Positions 50,329-61,998 of a stretch of 64,000 bases of DNA are shown in pieces. Source of the DNA: Beroe forskalii (taxonomy: Eukaryota > Ctenophora > Nuda > Beroida > Beroidae); contig WFMF01000309.1 of NCBI GenBank assembly GCA_011033025.1, positions 62,001-126,000 on the forward strand. The letters are read 5' to 3'. Numbering within the stretch: position 1 is the first letter of the stretch; each line of letters begins with the position of its first letter. A program made the position numbers and the translations under genes. The notes under the pieces were generated by a model that had not been told where the DNA came from, did no database searches, and saw nothing but the letters and a program-made list of their open reading frames with translations.

Positions 50329-53300
50329 AGTCCGGGAGTCCGATCCTGATGCCACCTCTTGCTCTGGGTGAAGGCATCCCGTATAATGGGTCTGCTGGGA
50401 AGCCCTCTGTAGGCATGGACATTCGGGTGGTGGACGAGGCTGGGAGGGAGTTACCTGACGGAGAATTCGGCCAGATCGTAGCAGGGTAAGTTGGACATGG
50501 TTGGGAGGGGACTGAGTAGTCCAATATATGCATTATGTACTCATTGTCGTGGCATTTTGATGAATTCTATACTGATTTAGTAAGCTGTGAAACTTATTCG
50601 TGGGAATGAATCTTACCGCTTGATTGGTGTTTGATGAGAAGTTTGTGTCAAGCATGATTTCTTGTAATTGATGATCTTTCATTAATTCCTACCATTTAAA
50701 TGACAGTTTCTTTATAGTTTTGTTTTGGAATCAATCGGGTAATGCGCATATCAGTGCACTTACTGTGTGTACGCACGGCCTCCGCGATGCAACTGCATGG
50801 TTTATTGAGCTGAGAGGCCGAAAGACCTTGATGATGATGACCCTTTTTAGCCCGTGAGCACCCTTGTATGTACTTTAAGGCCTTAAATCATTTGCAGTAG
50901 GCCATTCATTCCTTTTATATTCTTTCAATGGATGATGAAACTTTCGTACCTACACTCTACAGCATGAACCTCTTAACGTCTACAAAAAAGAAACTTTAGT
51001 CTAAAAATCAAACTTTTTTTAAATTATTAAACCTTCAGTCTTCCCCTCCGTCCCGGTTTCTTCCCGACTCTCTTCCGAAACGACGCAGCATTCCGTGACA
51101 AGTACTTCTCCGACTTCCCCGTGAGTTATCGATCATTAATTAATGACTAATAACATTGTAGGTCTAATGAATACTTATGTTTATTTATTTAATTGATGGG
51201 AGATGATGGCCAACCGGGGTGTGAAACTGTGCAGGACAGCTTCAAGACGTAACACAGCACTGTAAACGCTTTAATCTAACGGTGCATAGTCATACTGTTG
51301 CAATAATTGCACGAGGCGAAGCCGAGTGCCAATTAATGTTCAAATCACCCGAGGCGAGGCGAGTTTTGATTATTACACTCATTAGCACGACTACACGAGG
51401 GGTCAGTCGAGTGCACATTGTGCAACAGTATCACTTCTGTGGCGTTAGATTTGTATATAGTACCACGACTGTTATACTCTTAGAATAAACGCATTGCGAC
51501 GTATGTGATTTGTGATTATACAGATAAGATTTAGAGTGCTATACACTATACACTGACACGTGAGTGGTGCTATACACTATACACTAACACTGCCCTTCCA
51601 CAGAACTTCTACAACACATTTGACGCGGGCTACAAGGACGCTGAGGGCAATGTCTACGTCATGTCGCGGACTGATGACATCATCAACGTGGGGGCTGTCC
51701 GCCTCTCCACCGGCGCCGTGGAAGAGGTTTCATATTCCATATTCTACCGGGGCTGTGGAAGAGGTTTCATAATTCATTATATTCAAGATTGTAGCAATGG
51801 GATCCGCTCTGCACCTTCTTGGAGTTGCAGATGTGTTGAAATTTATACGCATCTTGTCTGCATATGAATACTAAATAGTCTGCACGAATACCTGCCCTTT
51901 ACTATTTTGTCATACACTGCCATGGAACCCAATTACACTTTTGCGAGCGCCCGGACTCGAAAATTGTAAATGAAATTCATTTGATTTAAATCACTCTAAC
52001 CAGAGCCCTCTTTAGCGTTCGCACCTTCTTTTCACTCCTCTACCATTGCAGCGTTCAAAAAACATTAGAACCGGAGAAAGATGGAATTTTTAAATGAAGA
52101 TTAGTTCAAGATCAAAAACCCGAAAAGTATTCGTCAAAGTTGAATTCCATTGGTCAAAATTTTTGAAAAATTTCTGGACTGCAAATTTTCATTTCTCGAT
52201 CCCGCGTCTGATTGGCTTCCAAATGCACTTTGAATTACGGAAAAATATTGAAAATTGTAGGAGATATTGGTTTTTTAACTCAACCTGATCTGGCGTCTGC
52301 AAATTGTAATGATATCAGAAACAATCAAGGTGTAGCTTTTTCAGTTTCAGGTTGTCGAAATTTCTGGTAAAAACGCCAAAAAACCGAAATCACTTTTCTT
52401 TTTGAACATTGACTGTACTCGATCCCGCGTCTGATTGGTTCTTGATCTGGCGTCTGATTGGTTCTTGATCTGGGGTCTGATTGGTTCTTGATCTGGCGTG
52501 TGATTGGTTCTCGATCTGGCGTGTGATTGGTTCTTGATCTGGGGTCTGAACCTGATTGGTTCTCTTTCAGGCAGTGGGAACACACGGAGGGGTGTCGGAG
52601 TGCGCTGTTGTGGGGCAGAACGACCCGGTCATGGGGGAGCGGCCCTTGGCCTTCGTTGTGACTAAACCAGGTTAGTTAAATTGCGTTATATTGATCTTCG
52701 GTAATCAGTATTTGTATGGAATTCTTAGATGTTTCACACGAAGATATCAAGTTCCAGTCTATAAATTTTTGTATTATTTGCTGTCCGACCAAGATAAAAT
52801 TAATAGTTATATGACCGAAGCGATTCGTTCAATCGTTTAACTGTATCGTAATACTTCAAACGGTCACAACAACGATTTTTAGCTGACAAATTAAATTGAA
52901 ATATCGAAGTATATCGAGCCGAGCATAGTAACCTGCCTAAAGTTAAGAAGTTTTAGACGTGTCAGTGTCATCTGTAAACTGTAAGTGTTAGTTTTGCCAT
53001 GACTGATTATTTAGTACCACATCTATGATTATTGATTCATCACTAACCAGATCATTGAAAGGATTAGGATTCAAAAGAATTTAAAATTAGCTAGCGTATT
53101 ATTAGCTCCATAGCGTCTTTTCAAAGTATCAACTTCATAAAATTGCTTTGATCTTCAAATGTTAGAAATAAAATGATCGAATTATTTTACATTCAAGTGG
53201 TAAAAACTTCCTTAGAGACCTAAAAGGGCTTTTGGAGTTCGTTATGGACTTTTGAAGCCATTGTTTGAGTTCCCAAAAACATAAGGTCCTCATAAGGTCC

Positions 53301-56300
53301 TCATACTATAGTATAACTATACTAAGATTGCTGTCTATCTTATCACTCAAGCAAGATCCTGACCTGCTGTTTCTTTCTTCAACATGATCAAACAGCCCAA
53401 AGTCACGAAAGCAGAAACTTGAAACACCCCGAGGGCCATTCGTGGACTAACGTTGAAAGCGTACTCTGCCGCGAATATGGCGATCAGAGCTCCTGTCCAA
53501 GCACAGACTCTTTCCATGGATGTCATGCAGGACCTGATGACTGTCGGCATGTACTCGTTAACAAGAACTACTGACGCCATGCCAAATCCGGCACTTAGAG
53601 CACAAATCAGGAGGAGAAAGATAACTAGGTAGGTGGGGCCCGCACAGAAATAGGTGGCTGTGGGAAGGAGAGATACCAGTAGGGCGCCCCCTATGAAGGT
53701 CTTCCGTCGACCCTGGTATTCCAGGAGAATCAGACCCACAATCAAACCGCCTGGCTCCGCGAGGTTAACCACTGCAATGCTGAGCAGGGTACTCTTTTCA
53801 AAGGTACAGGAAGCTTCCGGATGGGATGCCATGGTTTCTCTTGTGCAGTAGCCCTCGTTAAGAAGTCGGGGCATGATGTAAGCATATAGGTAGTAACAGA
53901 GCTGGCCAGCAAACCCTAAAAGCAGGATGTACACAGAATTCTGTACGTTTTTAGTCTTTTGTAAGGTTCTGTACGTTGCAATAAGCCCTTTTCTTTCATT
54001 TGATTCGCTGATCCCGACGTCTGTTAACTTGATATCAACACAACCTTTCCTGTTCATCTTGTACAGCTCTTTTATTGTGCTCTCTGCTTTGTCTCTTTCC
54101 CCGTTGTGAAAGTCAAACCTAGGCGAATCCCTGATGCATGCCAGGGTAAGAATAACCGGTGAAAAGGCCAGAGCAGTTCCTAGCACAAGCCCTCTCCACC
54201 CATATGGCTCTATGCTGATATAAGCAATGGCCCCACAAACTGATACCCCTACACCCCAAGCGAGTGAGAAACCTGACATCCCAAGAGCTCTGAACCGTTT
54301 GGGCGGGACCTCCCCACTTAGAACCACCGCAGGAGGAATACCTACTCCGAAGAAGAGTCCCATCAAGAGCCGGAGGGTAAGAAACTGCCAGTATTCCTTG
54401 GCAAAGGTACAGAGGATGCCTGCGATAACGACACCTACTGCTCCGATAAGAGCCATCGGACGGCGACCAAACCTGTCGCCGAGGGTGGAAGTCAGCCCCG
54501 TGAAACACATCATGGAAAAGTTGGTGCTCATTTGGAGGGCCGTCAAGGAGAAGGAATCCAAGTTCCACTCACATCTCAGGATGGGTCCTACGATTGCTAA
54601 CGCGAACACTTCTGCGCCCAGAAGGCAGCAGAAGAGGAAAGCACCGGACATGTAGAGGACTGTGCCGAACCCGCAGCCTGCCTCTTCTAATGCAGTGTTG
54701 ATGTCTTGCTCCTCAGCCTTCCCACTTGTCAGTGCAGTCTTTTCATCATGTTCAGCCATAATGTTGAGTCTGAAGTAATAACTTAATTAATCTGGATTAA
54801 TCTAAATTTTTGTGGAGAAACGCCCTTTGTATGAAGTAAACCGCCGTTTGACACAATAAGACAATAGGCTCTCCAAAACCGTTGGACGGTTGTCGTAGTG
54901 ACCCCCTGCTGAATAGGTGGCATTATATAAGAATCCTGACTGGGACACCCTTGTCCCACGGGAAAGCGTTTAAATGGTTAAACACGAGTTAGGGAGCAAG
55001 TTTGAAACGTTAAATGATACGATAAAGTTTATCGTCGATAAACTTTAAAATCAGGAGCTTTCGAAAATCATGTGATTACACACGGGAACAATGAATACGT
55101 TACAGAATTATTTATTAATTCTATCATTATCAAATATCATAAAAAATAAAGTAGAAAAGATAATTTTCTCATGAATAGCGAAATGATCAGAGAAAGAACA
55201 ATCCCAGCATATCTATTGCTCACGTGTAAAAAATCACAAGAAGCTGAGAAAGCTTTGTGTTCGTAGACCAGAATATTAGATGTGTGGAGAAAATTTCCGC
55301 TGAATACCTTTTCTCCGCAAAAAGCGGTAATTGCACTGAACACTATTAGCGCTCACTGAGCGCTTTTCTACCTTGGAATACCAGTAATTACCGGTCACTG
55401 AGCGCTTTTTTATCTTGGAATACCAAAAATTACCGGTCACTGAGCGCTTTTCTAGACCTTGAAATACTTTGTGACGAGAAAATCAAGATATAAAAATACA
55501 AGTGGTAAGTGACGTTAGTAGTTGGAGATGTGGACTCCTGAGTCTGTGGGTTTGAAGGTAGTGGAAATCTTAGGAAGAATAGGATTCCCGAGGGGACTGC
55601 ACACGGGGGCGCTGTCTGTTCTGTTTAGGGTAGGTTTCCTCGTTGAGATGGCAGCCTGTTCTGTCAAGTCGAGATGAGATCTGTGCAGCAGGGATTTGAG
55701 GATTTTAATCTCGTAAATTCTCGAATATCGTTCCATGTGATAGAGTGGAGAGCTGGAGCAGAGTCGACCCTTTCCAAATACAATTGGATGAGTGGTAGTC
55801 GGGGCTAAAGAAATAAAAACTTTATTTGAGGGTTAATTAACGCGCAGTAACAAAACCCATCAAAAGATTAAAATTAAATGTGCCTGATGATTGATGTCCA
55901 ATATTAATGTAAGCACGGCAATATTGGAACAAGCACGGCAACCATATCATTAATCCATCTGGCATCATCGGGGGCAGTCGTGTTAGCTCTTATAATGTTT
56001 TTGGTTTGGGACCATCCATGGAAATGAGCTCATCACTTGAGTATGTACTCTGCAGAAGCTAATAAGCGGGGGGGGAGACGATAGCAATTTTTAAGGAAAA
56101 AGTCCAGGCCAGGTACACTTAAAAGACCCCCCCGTTGAAGCGATTTTGAAAATTTTAATGACTCTTTGTGCAAAATTTACTCAGAAATGGCCATTTTTTG
56201 TTCTTTTTTCTTTATTTTTCGGTAATTTGCCTGTGAATTTGGCTAAGAAATGGTCTGACTAGCATAATTCAGTGAAACTTCGATTACTTCATGGACAGAA

Positions 56301-58065
56301 ACAATTAAGGTGTTAACTCGTTTCATAAGAAATCCAGGTCCACCCAGTTATTTGGCAACCCCCTGTTAGTTATACAGTACATCGTATTAAATTGATTTGA
56401 TTGAACACCCCCGTGGGGGATTGCCTCTTTTATGGGCGGGAAATAAATAAAACATAGAGTATACAACTATCAGTAACATCGATCATGAGCATTGCCTAAA
56501 AGTACTGCAAGAATGATTAAATCCTGCTCGCAGATACCTGTAAGACAAAAAGTGTAAAGCCTCAAAAATACACCAAATTCAAACAGATCAATAATTATTT
56601 AACTTCAACTTACCCAAAAACTTTCAAAAAGGTTATCATAGATCGCAAAACATATAGTGCGTTTCATACTGATTTGCATGTAAGAAATAAATGCCTGCCA
56701 GAATAACGAAACTGAAAAACGACTATCACAACTTGTAACATGAACCGCTCCGGTATTTGTTGCCGCTCGGCAGGGTTCTGAGAGCTTTTGACGTTTTCCA
56801 CAGATAAATTAATGATTGGGGCCGGTTAAATACCGCTATGTCACCTAAAGTCCCCCTGAGTGATAGAAATCTCTCTATATCTTTATGTTCTAACTAGTAA
56901 GACTCATGAGGACTTCACCAAGTTTTAGAGCTTAAAATTCTGATGTAAGAAAAGTATTTTCAAAGGAATAAACCAAATCCAAGAGGATCCACAAAAATCT
57001 AAAACTCGCTGTTAGAAATTGAGGTCGGGAAATTTGCGTAGCTTTATAACCCAAGAGGTTGAAAAATGTCCATAACTATTCAACTATGGTTGCATAGTTT
57101 TGAACATATGTTGAGCATATCAAGCACCACAAATGCTGTCAAAATGAGGAACCGAACTCTTAAAATGCGCTGGATTCGAATTTTTAAAATCCGCCTTCTT
57201 CTAGATTCATGAAATTTTGTATAAGGTGTCAATTAAAATATCACAACTTTGCCGTTTATATCCAATTTGAATATAATTTTGTGAGGTCACCACTTTAATA
57301 CCTTGAATTGGTATGAAAATCTTCATAGTAGAGTGTTCTCGAGAACCCTAATAGATAGAATGATATAATTTCCAGGGATTGAGTTAACGGTGGGCATGTC
57401 AGCGGAGATTATAGCCATAGTCCGAGACAGCATCGGTCCGCACACCGGACTAAAACAATTGATACAGGTTTCTCACGATTCTTCCAATAGTTGTCTCATA
57501 TATTTATATTATTCTTTAATACGATTTTCTTTTACCTTTTTCTGTCATCGTAATAAATTCCAATTTTCAAAATTGGAACTTGTACCTTGTAGTTCGACCT
57601 ACCCTTCGGCATAATTGGACAGGGAAAAGAAAACTTTTTTTGTAAAGTGGCAATTTTGAGTGATATCAATGATTCCATCTTCACCACAATGTTTTTACTC
57701 TGAAGTAAACCTTGAATCGTCGCAGGTTGAAAGACTGCCGAAAACAATTTCGCAGAAGATTCTTCGAAACATGATTGTTGCTATTGTCAACGAGAAACCA
57801 TTCAAGGTTAGTAGTTTTGTAGACAACACCATTGAACAGTCCCAGTGAGTATAGCTATACCCGATGACCCATTGGAAATATTTAACCCGTGAAATATGAC
57901 TATATGAGTTTAACCACCAGAATATTGTGTTAAACTTAAACATTTGTTCGTGAATCGTAACGTTTGGAACTTCCCTAGGTGTCACCGACGATTGAAGACG
58001 ATTCAGTGGTGGAGGAAATCGTGGAAGCAGTGAGATTGTGGCGAAATCAGGACATTGATCAATGA
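50329..58065 (+). CDS. ACSS3: ACSS3-like acyl-CoA synthetase, last seven exons
   Basis: Short-chain acyl-CoA synthetase of the AMP-forming family, mitochondrial in vertebrates (propionate or acetate to acyl-CoA). Exons: 50329-50485, 51039-51120, 51604-51726, 52571-52670, 57376-57467, 57726-57806, 57979-58065; all phases match and the frame is open for 239 residues. Landmarks: ESGSPILMPPL, FRDKYFSDFP, NTFDAGYKD, VMSRTDDIIN, LSTGAVEE, AVVGQNDPVMGERPLAFV, VRDSIGP, VERLPKTISQKILR with the catalytic lysine kept, AIVNEKPFK. About 450 N-terminal residues with the ATP-binding loop are not in the window. The usual A-G-H-R before LST reads G-A-V-R, and T-R-S-G-K reads T-I-S-Q-K. Two donors are weak (GTTTCA, GTTTCT). 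It may be a 5'-truncated or decaying copy. Confidence 0.83.
51709..51770 (+). repeat. 37-bp tandem duplication of an ACSS3 5' splice site
   Basis: The exon-3 end GTGGAAGAG|GTTTCAT, preceded by ACCGG, is repeated 37 bases downstream (51746-51770). Use of the second donor would insert 37 bases and shift the frame. Confidence 0.88.
52417..52566. repeat. 23-bp minisatellite abutting an ACSS3 splice acceptor
   Basis: Six to seven copies of GATTGGTTCTTGATCTGGCG followed by TCT run up to TTGGTTCTCTTTCAG at 52570, so the last copy supplies the pyrimidine tract of exon 4. A stray copy lies near 52200. Each unit holds an inverted CCAAT. Confidence 0.93.
53347..54759 (-). CDS. SV2/SVOP-like MFS transporter, intronless
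   Basis: Twelve-helix membrane transporter of the major facilitator superfamily, 470 aa, full length in one exon. The N-terminus is cytosolic (MAEHDEKTALTSGK). The loop 2-3 signature is GDRFGRRP at about residue 94-101. The RDSPRFDF motif after helix 6 matches the P-E-S-P-R motif of sugar, SLC22 and SVOP carriers, followed by the intracellular A-E-S-T-I-K-E-L helix. EYQGRRK is the second-half loop 8-9 signature. The substrate cannot be read; organic ions or metabolites are typical. It is nested antisense in the fourth ACSS3 intron. A TATATAA on the minus strand at 54929-54923 could be its promoter. SLC22 is the main alternative family. Confidence 0.85.
   Translation of the reverse strand: MAEHDEKTALTSGKAEEQDINTALEEAGCGFGTVLYMSGAFLFCCLLGAEVFALAIVGPILRCEWNLDSFSLTALQMSTNFSMMCFTGLTSTLGDRFGRRPMALIGAVGVVIAGILCTFAKEYWQFLTLRLLMGLFFGVGIPPAVVLSGEVPPKRFRALGMSGFSLAWGVGVSVCGAIAYISIEPYGWRGLVLGTALAFSPVILTLACIRDSPRFDFHNGERDKAESTIKELYKMNRKGCVDIKLTDVGISESNERKGLIATYRTLQKTKNVQNSVYILLLGFAGQLCYYLYAYIMPRLLNEGYCTRETMASHPEASCTFEKSTLLSIAVVNLAEPGGLIVGLILLEYQGRRKTFIGGALLVSLLPTATYFCAGPTYLVIFLLLICALSAGFGMASVVLVNEYMPTVIRSCMTSMERVCAWTGALIAIFAAEYAFNVSPRMALGVFQVSAFVTLGCLIMLKKETAGQDLA
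54871..54929 (-). promoter_or_regulatory. Putative TATA region of the MFS gene within a dispersed repeat
   Basis: Minus-strand TATATAA lies about 165 bases before the start codon. The adjacent sequence CTCTCCAAAACCGTTGGACG then GTTGTCGTAGTGACCCCCTG recurs at 61852-61905, so the promoter lies next to a repeated block. Confidence 0.4.
55345..55462. repeat. Three tandem copies of a 46-bp unit
   Basis: Unit: GGTCACTGAGCGCTTTTCTA then CCTTGGAATACCAGTAATTACC. The CACTGAGCGCTTTT core is invariant. Confidence 0.9.
55515..55804 (-). CDS. Candidate terminal exon of a minus-strand gene, unidentified
   Basis: After a strong TTTATTTCTTTAG acceptor the frame (phase 1 entry) reads THPIVFGKGRLCSSSPLYHM, then ERYSRIYEIKILKSLLHRSH, LDLTEQAAISTRKPTLNRTD, SAPVCSPLGNPILPKISTTF and ends SGVHISNY with a stop. 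96 codons with balanced codon use and a good acceptor favour a real last exon. Upstream exons would lie to the right on the minus strand, overlapping the ACSS3 exons antisense; none was identified. A 73-codon single-exon gene from the internal ATG is the alternative. Confidence 0.45.
55805..57375. other. ACSS3 intron DNA without recognised gene
   Basis: AT-rich with short C and G runs. No supported exon on either strand. Confidence 0.45.
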
Positions 58066-59454
58066 ATGGACAACTCCACTTTGAAGGATCATTCCATCGT
58101 TCCAACTTCCATAGATACGCCTTCGGGTATGAGAGGCTCTTTTAATCTTAGATACAGTTAAATTAGTTTTATCGCAATATTTTTTATTTTAAAACGCTCA
58201 TTTTTGGTTATTGAAGTTTTTTTAGATTTAAATAGATATTACAGAGATTTCGCTTAATCAGTTCCTGGCAATGATTCTCGAAATCGAGTGACACTGGCAC
58301 GTGCCGTTGCTATTGAAATATCATTGCCACTGTCAGTGTCAGTCTGGATATTCGATCTTCCGAGTTTCATTGAAAAAGCTGAAATTGAAACAATTTTATC
58401 GATATTATGTTATATGATATTATGTTTAAATTATGTTCAAATAAAAGTAAAACTGATAAAGCATATACTGATGACAATATAACAGATATTAAGATAAAGT
58501 AGTAGCAAAACAGATAACAAATATTAAGCATTGAACCAGATTTTAATGATTTTACAGATAAGCAGAAATTTAATATATTACTATAAGGCAGACTTAATCT
58601 TATTAATATTCTTAATTAGCGCTTAGATTTTTAATTTTCAGATTTATAATTTTGCACACTATAATAATATGAAGTAGGGATGTGTGCTTATCAATAAAAC
58701 TAACAGTCTAAAGTTTAACGTCAAATTCAATAGGCTAGTAAAAGTGTAGACTATTCTGATAATGAGATTATTTTGAGGCCAAGCATAGATAGTTCTTATC
58801 GCTGTATCAGGTGAAAATGTTTTCTAAAGTAGTAGTACTTTAACTAACATTTGCTCAGAATCAGAATAAATGACGACATTTACATTGTGCGAGCTGTCAA
58901 ATTGTTGAAAAATAAAATAACCTCTTATTTTTCGTGCACGGACTCTATAGTAGTTGTATCTCGAGTGGTGGGACAACAGAAAATCCAATGAGAAAATTTT
59001 ATATGAATGGATCTTTTAAACTTTTTACTTCATCATTGATTGAGATTTCAAGTTTTTCAGCAATATACTTTTATTAATACCCTTTTTAAATTTAATACGA
59101 ACTTCGCTTTTTGGTATGTCCCAATCCTCCATAAAAACGGCTTTAAATGTGTTTATCAATTACTAATTGATGAGCACACAGCATTTGTTAATATTATGTT
59201 TTGGTTAAATTTATAAAATGATATTTTTAATATTATTTCATCAGCGATCATGATCATATTCGTACTCATAATCATATCATAGTTCCGCGGATATTATTAA
59301 ATGTTGAAAGATAGTTCGTAGAATTTTTACTTTTATGTTTAAGTTTACATCTACATCTTGATCTTCATCAGCATATAATTATATTTCATCTATTTCCAAT
59401 TAAGAATCACTTCGTTTGAATTCGTAACAATTTTGCCCTAACCTTAACCAGCGC
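58066..59454. other. AT-rich intergenic DNA downstream of ACSS3
   Basis: No gene seen. The ATTTTTTATTTTAAAACGC stretch near 58180 and AATAAAA at 58440 may include the ACSS3 polyadenylation signal, but none is at an obvious distance. Confidence 0.4.
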
Positions 59455-59579
59455 CTTCCCCTAACCAGCGGCTTGCCGCGCACTCCGTGCGCGAAACCAG
59501 GGCGCTGGTTAGGGCAAACCAGCGCCCTGGTTTCGCGCACGGAGTGCGCGGCGCGGCAAGCCGCTAGGGTTAGGGGAAG
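59455..59579. mobile_element. GC-rich 125-bp foldback hairpin, CTTCCCCTAA ends
   Basis: Left arm: CTTCCCCTAACCAGCGGCTT, GCCGCGCACTCCGTGCGCGA, AACCAGGGCGCTGGTT. The right arm is its inverted copy ending TTAGGGGAAG, with only a few bases inserted. The loop is a handful of bases near 59516. The core is identical over 28 bases to the element at 43584-43692. A third related palindrome, CCCCTAACCAGGGGTGTCGA, is at 59726-59760. Confidence 0.9.
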
Positions 59580-60720
59580 TAACAATTGCAAACTATTATC
59601 TTAAATTTTTAGAAAAAGAAATTGATTTTTAAATCAACAATCAACATGCTACGCCATTACAATACATTGTACATTAAAAATAAAAAACAAAGTTAGTCCT
59701 TTCCTTTTCCATATAATTTCCTTCCCCTAACCAGGGGTGTCGATACGACACCCCTATTTCTGGCTCCGGTTTTGTGCGTACGTGCGCGCGGCGCAAAACA
59801 ATGCGCGGTGAGATTCAAACTATCGACAAAACGAGAGATTTAGAGAAAATCTGCGTATTCATTGATTTTACATCAAAAAGCCACGTCGATTTTGATTGTA
59901 ATTCGGTACATCAAATTGACAATTAACAGATTGAAAACTTCATTCTCAAAGGAATTAAATATTTCATAACCTCATTACTACAGCATTTGCTCAAAAGTTT
60001 CATATCACACCGATGAAAGCTTCATGGTTTTGAAATGCCGAGGGCAATTATATCTCTAGGTTGTTGTAATGCCTTATGCCACACAAAAAGCACAGGCACG
60101 CTGTGTTCATTCACAGTACCTTAGTAAAATAACGAAGCAAAAGCCCTTATGGCAGTATTTCAAACTATCCAGAAACCGAGAGATATATCGTTTTCAAATA
60201 CAAGAAAATAGCAGATGAGAACTTTCAAACAGTCAAAGAACACAGGGTGATTTGAACATCTAAAAACACTTTAAATTTCACTTTGCCTTATCATGACACT
60301 TCACATATTATTGACCAGTCGACTGATGCACTCTCAACGCATCAAAATACCATAAACACATGAGTTAAGTACCTATGTTATGTTAGTTATCCTATGTTAG
60401 TCTTTTAGCTGTGTTAGTTGTGTCAGTTATGTTTGTCATAACTAACAAAAATAACATGTGAAGCGTCATGGTAAGGCAAAATGAAATTTGAAGTGCTTTA
60501 GATATTCAAAGTCACTCATGATAAGAGTTAAGACAATGATCAGAAAGTGGTCAGCCAGTATGGACTAGGGGTTCACCAGGGGTCACTGCAGGTCAGTAGG
60601 GGTCAGCAGGGGGTCATTGGTATACTTTCATACGACCGCAATTCTTGTTTTTATTGTATTCAGGTAAATCTTAAGGGGACATGATACGTTAAAAACTTAA
60701 AAACACAACTTATGCTGTTT

Positions 60721-60985
60721 AGGGCCATCCATAAAGGGTATCCGCAAAATTTCGGCTATTTTAGACCCCTCCCCCTTGTCCGCAAACGTCCGTAACCTGA
60801 AACACCATCCCCCTCCTGACGTCCGCACTTGACTAAAAACTAGTCAAATCGACAAAAGTTTTCGCAAATGCGGATGCGCTTTTGGCCAAACACCCCCTCC
60901 CCCTACGTCCGCAAACGCCCGCATTGTCAGGAATCCAGAGTTCCCTCTCCCTCCTCTTTGCGGACGTCCTTAATGGATGACCCCT
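60721..60985. mobile_element. MITE with AGGG-CATCCAT-AAGG inverted ends
   Basis: Left end AGGGCCATCCATAAAGGGTA then TCCGCAAA; the right end inverted reads AGGGGTCATCCATTAAGGAC then GTCCGCAAA. CCCCTCCCCC and GTCCGCAAACG recur inside. 265 bases, no coding capacity. The end sequence resembles the AGGGG(C/T)CGTCCAT ends of miniature elements common in invertebrate genomes; family assignment is inference. Confidence 0.75.
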
Positions 60986-61851
60986 TCCTCAATGAACAGA
61001 ACTGCAGACCATCTAAGCCTTTTGCTGTTTATATAGGTACTCAACTGAAAGGCTTCCATCAGGCTTCCATCAGTGCCAGCCCCAACTTCCTAAGTCCAAT
61101 TGATATGAAGTTTGCTTTACTTCAGGGCAAGTTACGGGGTCCCATGCCAACTTGTAAATATTTCCTTCACCCTGAAAACTGTTAATTAGGATTTATACCT
61201 CACCACACGCCTCGGAGACATGAGTCTGTCAAATATAAAAAAATAACAGAGTTTCTTAATTTCTTTGTGTTGTGCTGCTGTTCATGGTTCAGCAGTATGG
61301 TATAATACGATGAATTAAATACTTAAATAGTCGTAGGAAGACACTCAAATCACGATTCAGAATTTTGAATGAAGCCCAACTTACAGAGTACGGATCTTAC
61401 GGTAAATAGGAGAGAGGTATTTTGAGGAGCAAACAAATATCTGCCGTCAAATTTTGTGAGATACTGGAAAAAGTTTTGTGTGCTATTAGGGTCGAAGGGC
61501 ATGAAAATTAACACAAAAAAGAAAGTGAGATAAGTTAATTTCATTAGTAGCGTGTGTTGTCGAAGACTTTGCATAACTTCTCGGGATGCCACCTTACTTC
61601 TAACTTTATACTATTATATTTTCCTGAGAATTTCTTGTGAATTTCTGCATTTCTAACCTTCGGAGCCCAACCACCACAAGTGTGCACAAGACACAATGAC
61701 ACATGTTATAAGAGCATTGCAACTGCTACAGCTGGTAGATTCGCCACATTTTTTAATAGAATACTTTTTAAAACCCAGAGGAGACTGGCGATGTTCCACA
61801 CAGTAAGGGACCTCTTAGAAAGAATTGACGTGTTTCACACTATATATTAGC

Positions 61852-61905
61852 TCTCCAAAACCGAGACGGTTGTCGTAGTAACCCCCTGCTGATTTGGTGA
61901 CGTCA
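61852..61905. repeat. Dispersed repeat shared with the MFS promoter region
   Basis: CTCTCCAAAACCGAGACGGT then TGTCGTAGTAACCCCCTGCT matches 54871-54920 with few changes. Confidence 0.88.
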
Positions 61906-61998
61906 GTCCATTTCTTTCGGTTGGAACCAATGAAACTAAATCTCACGCAGTCCGAAACAACGTTATTCTAATTTGGAATTACTAGAATTGACCAATTT

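Noticed and set aside
52325..52585. Repeat peptides rich in DPRSRTNQ on the minus strand
   Set aside because: They come from the 23-bp minisatellite.
54227..54655. 142-codon plus-strand frame
   Set aside because: Antisense shadow of the MFS transporter gene.
60868..61185. 105-codon plus-strand frame
   Set aside because: Begins inside the MITE and has no domain or splice support.
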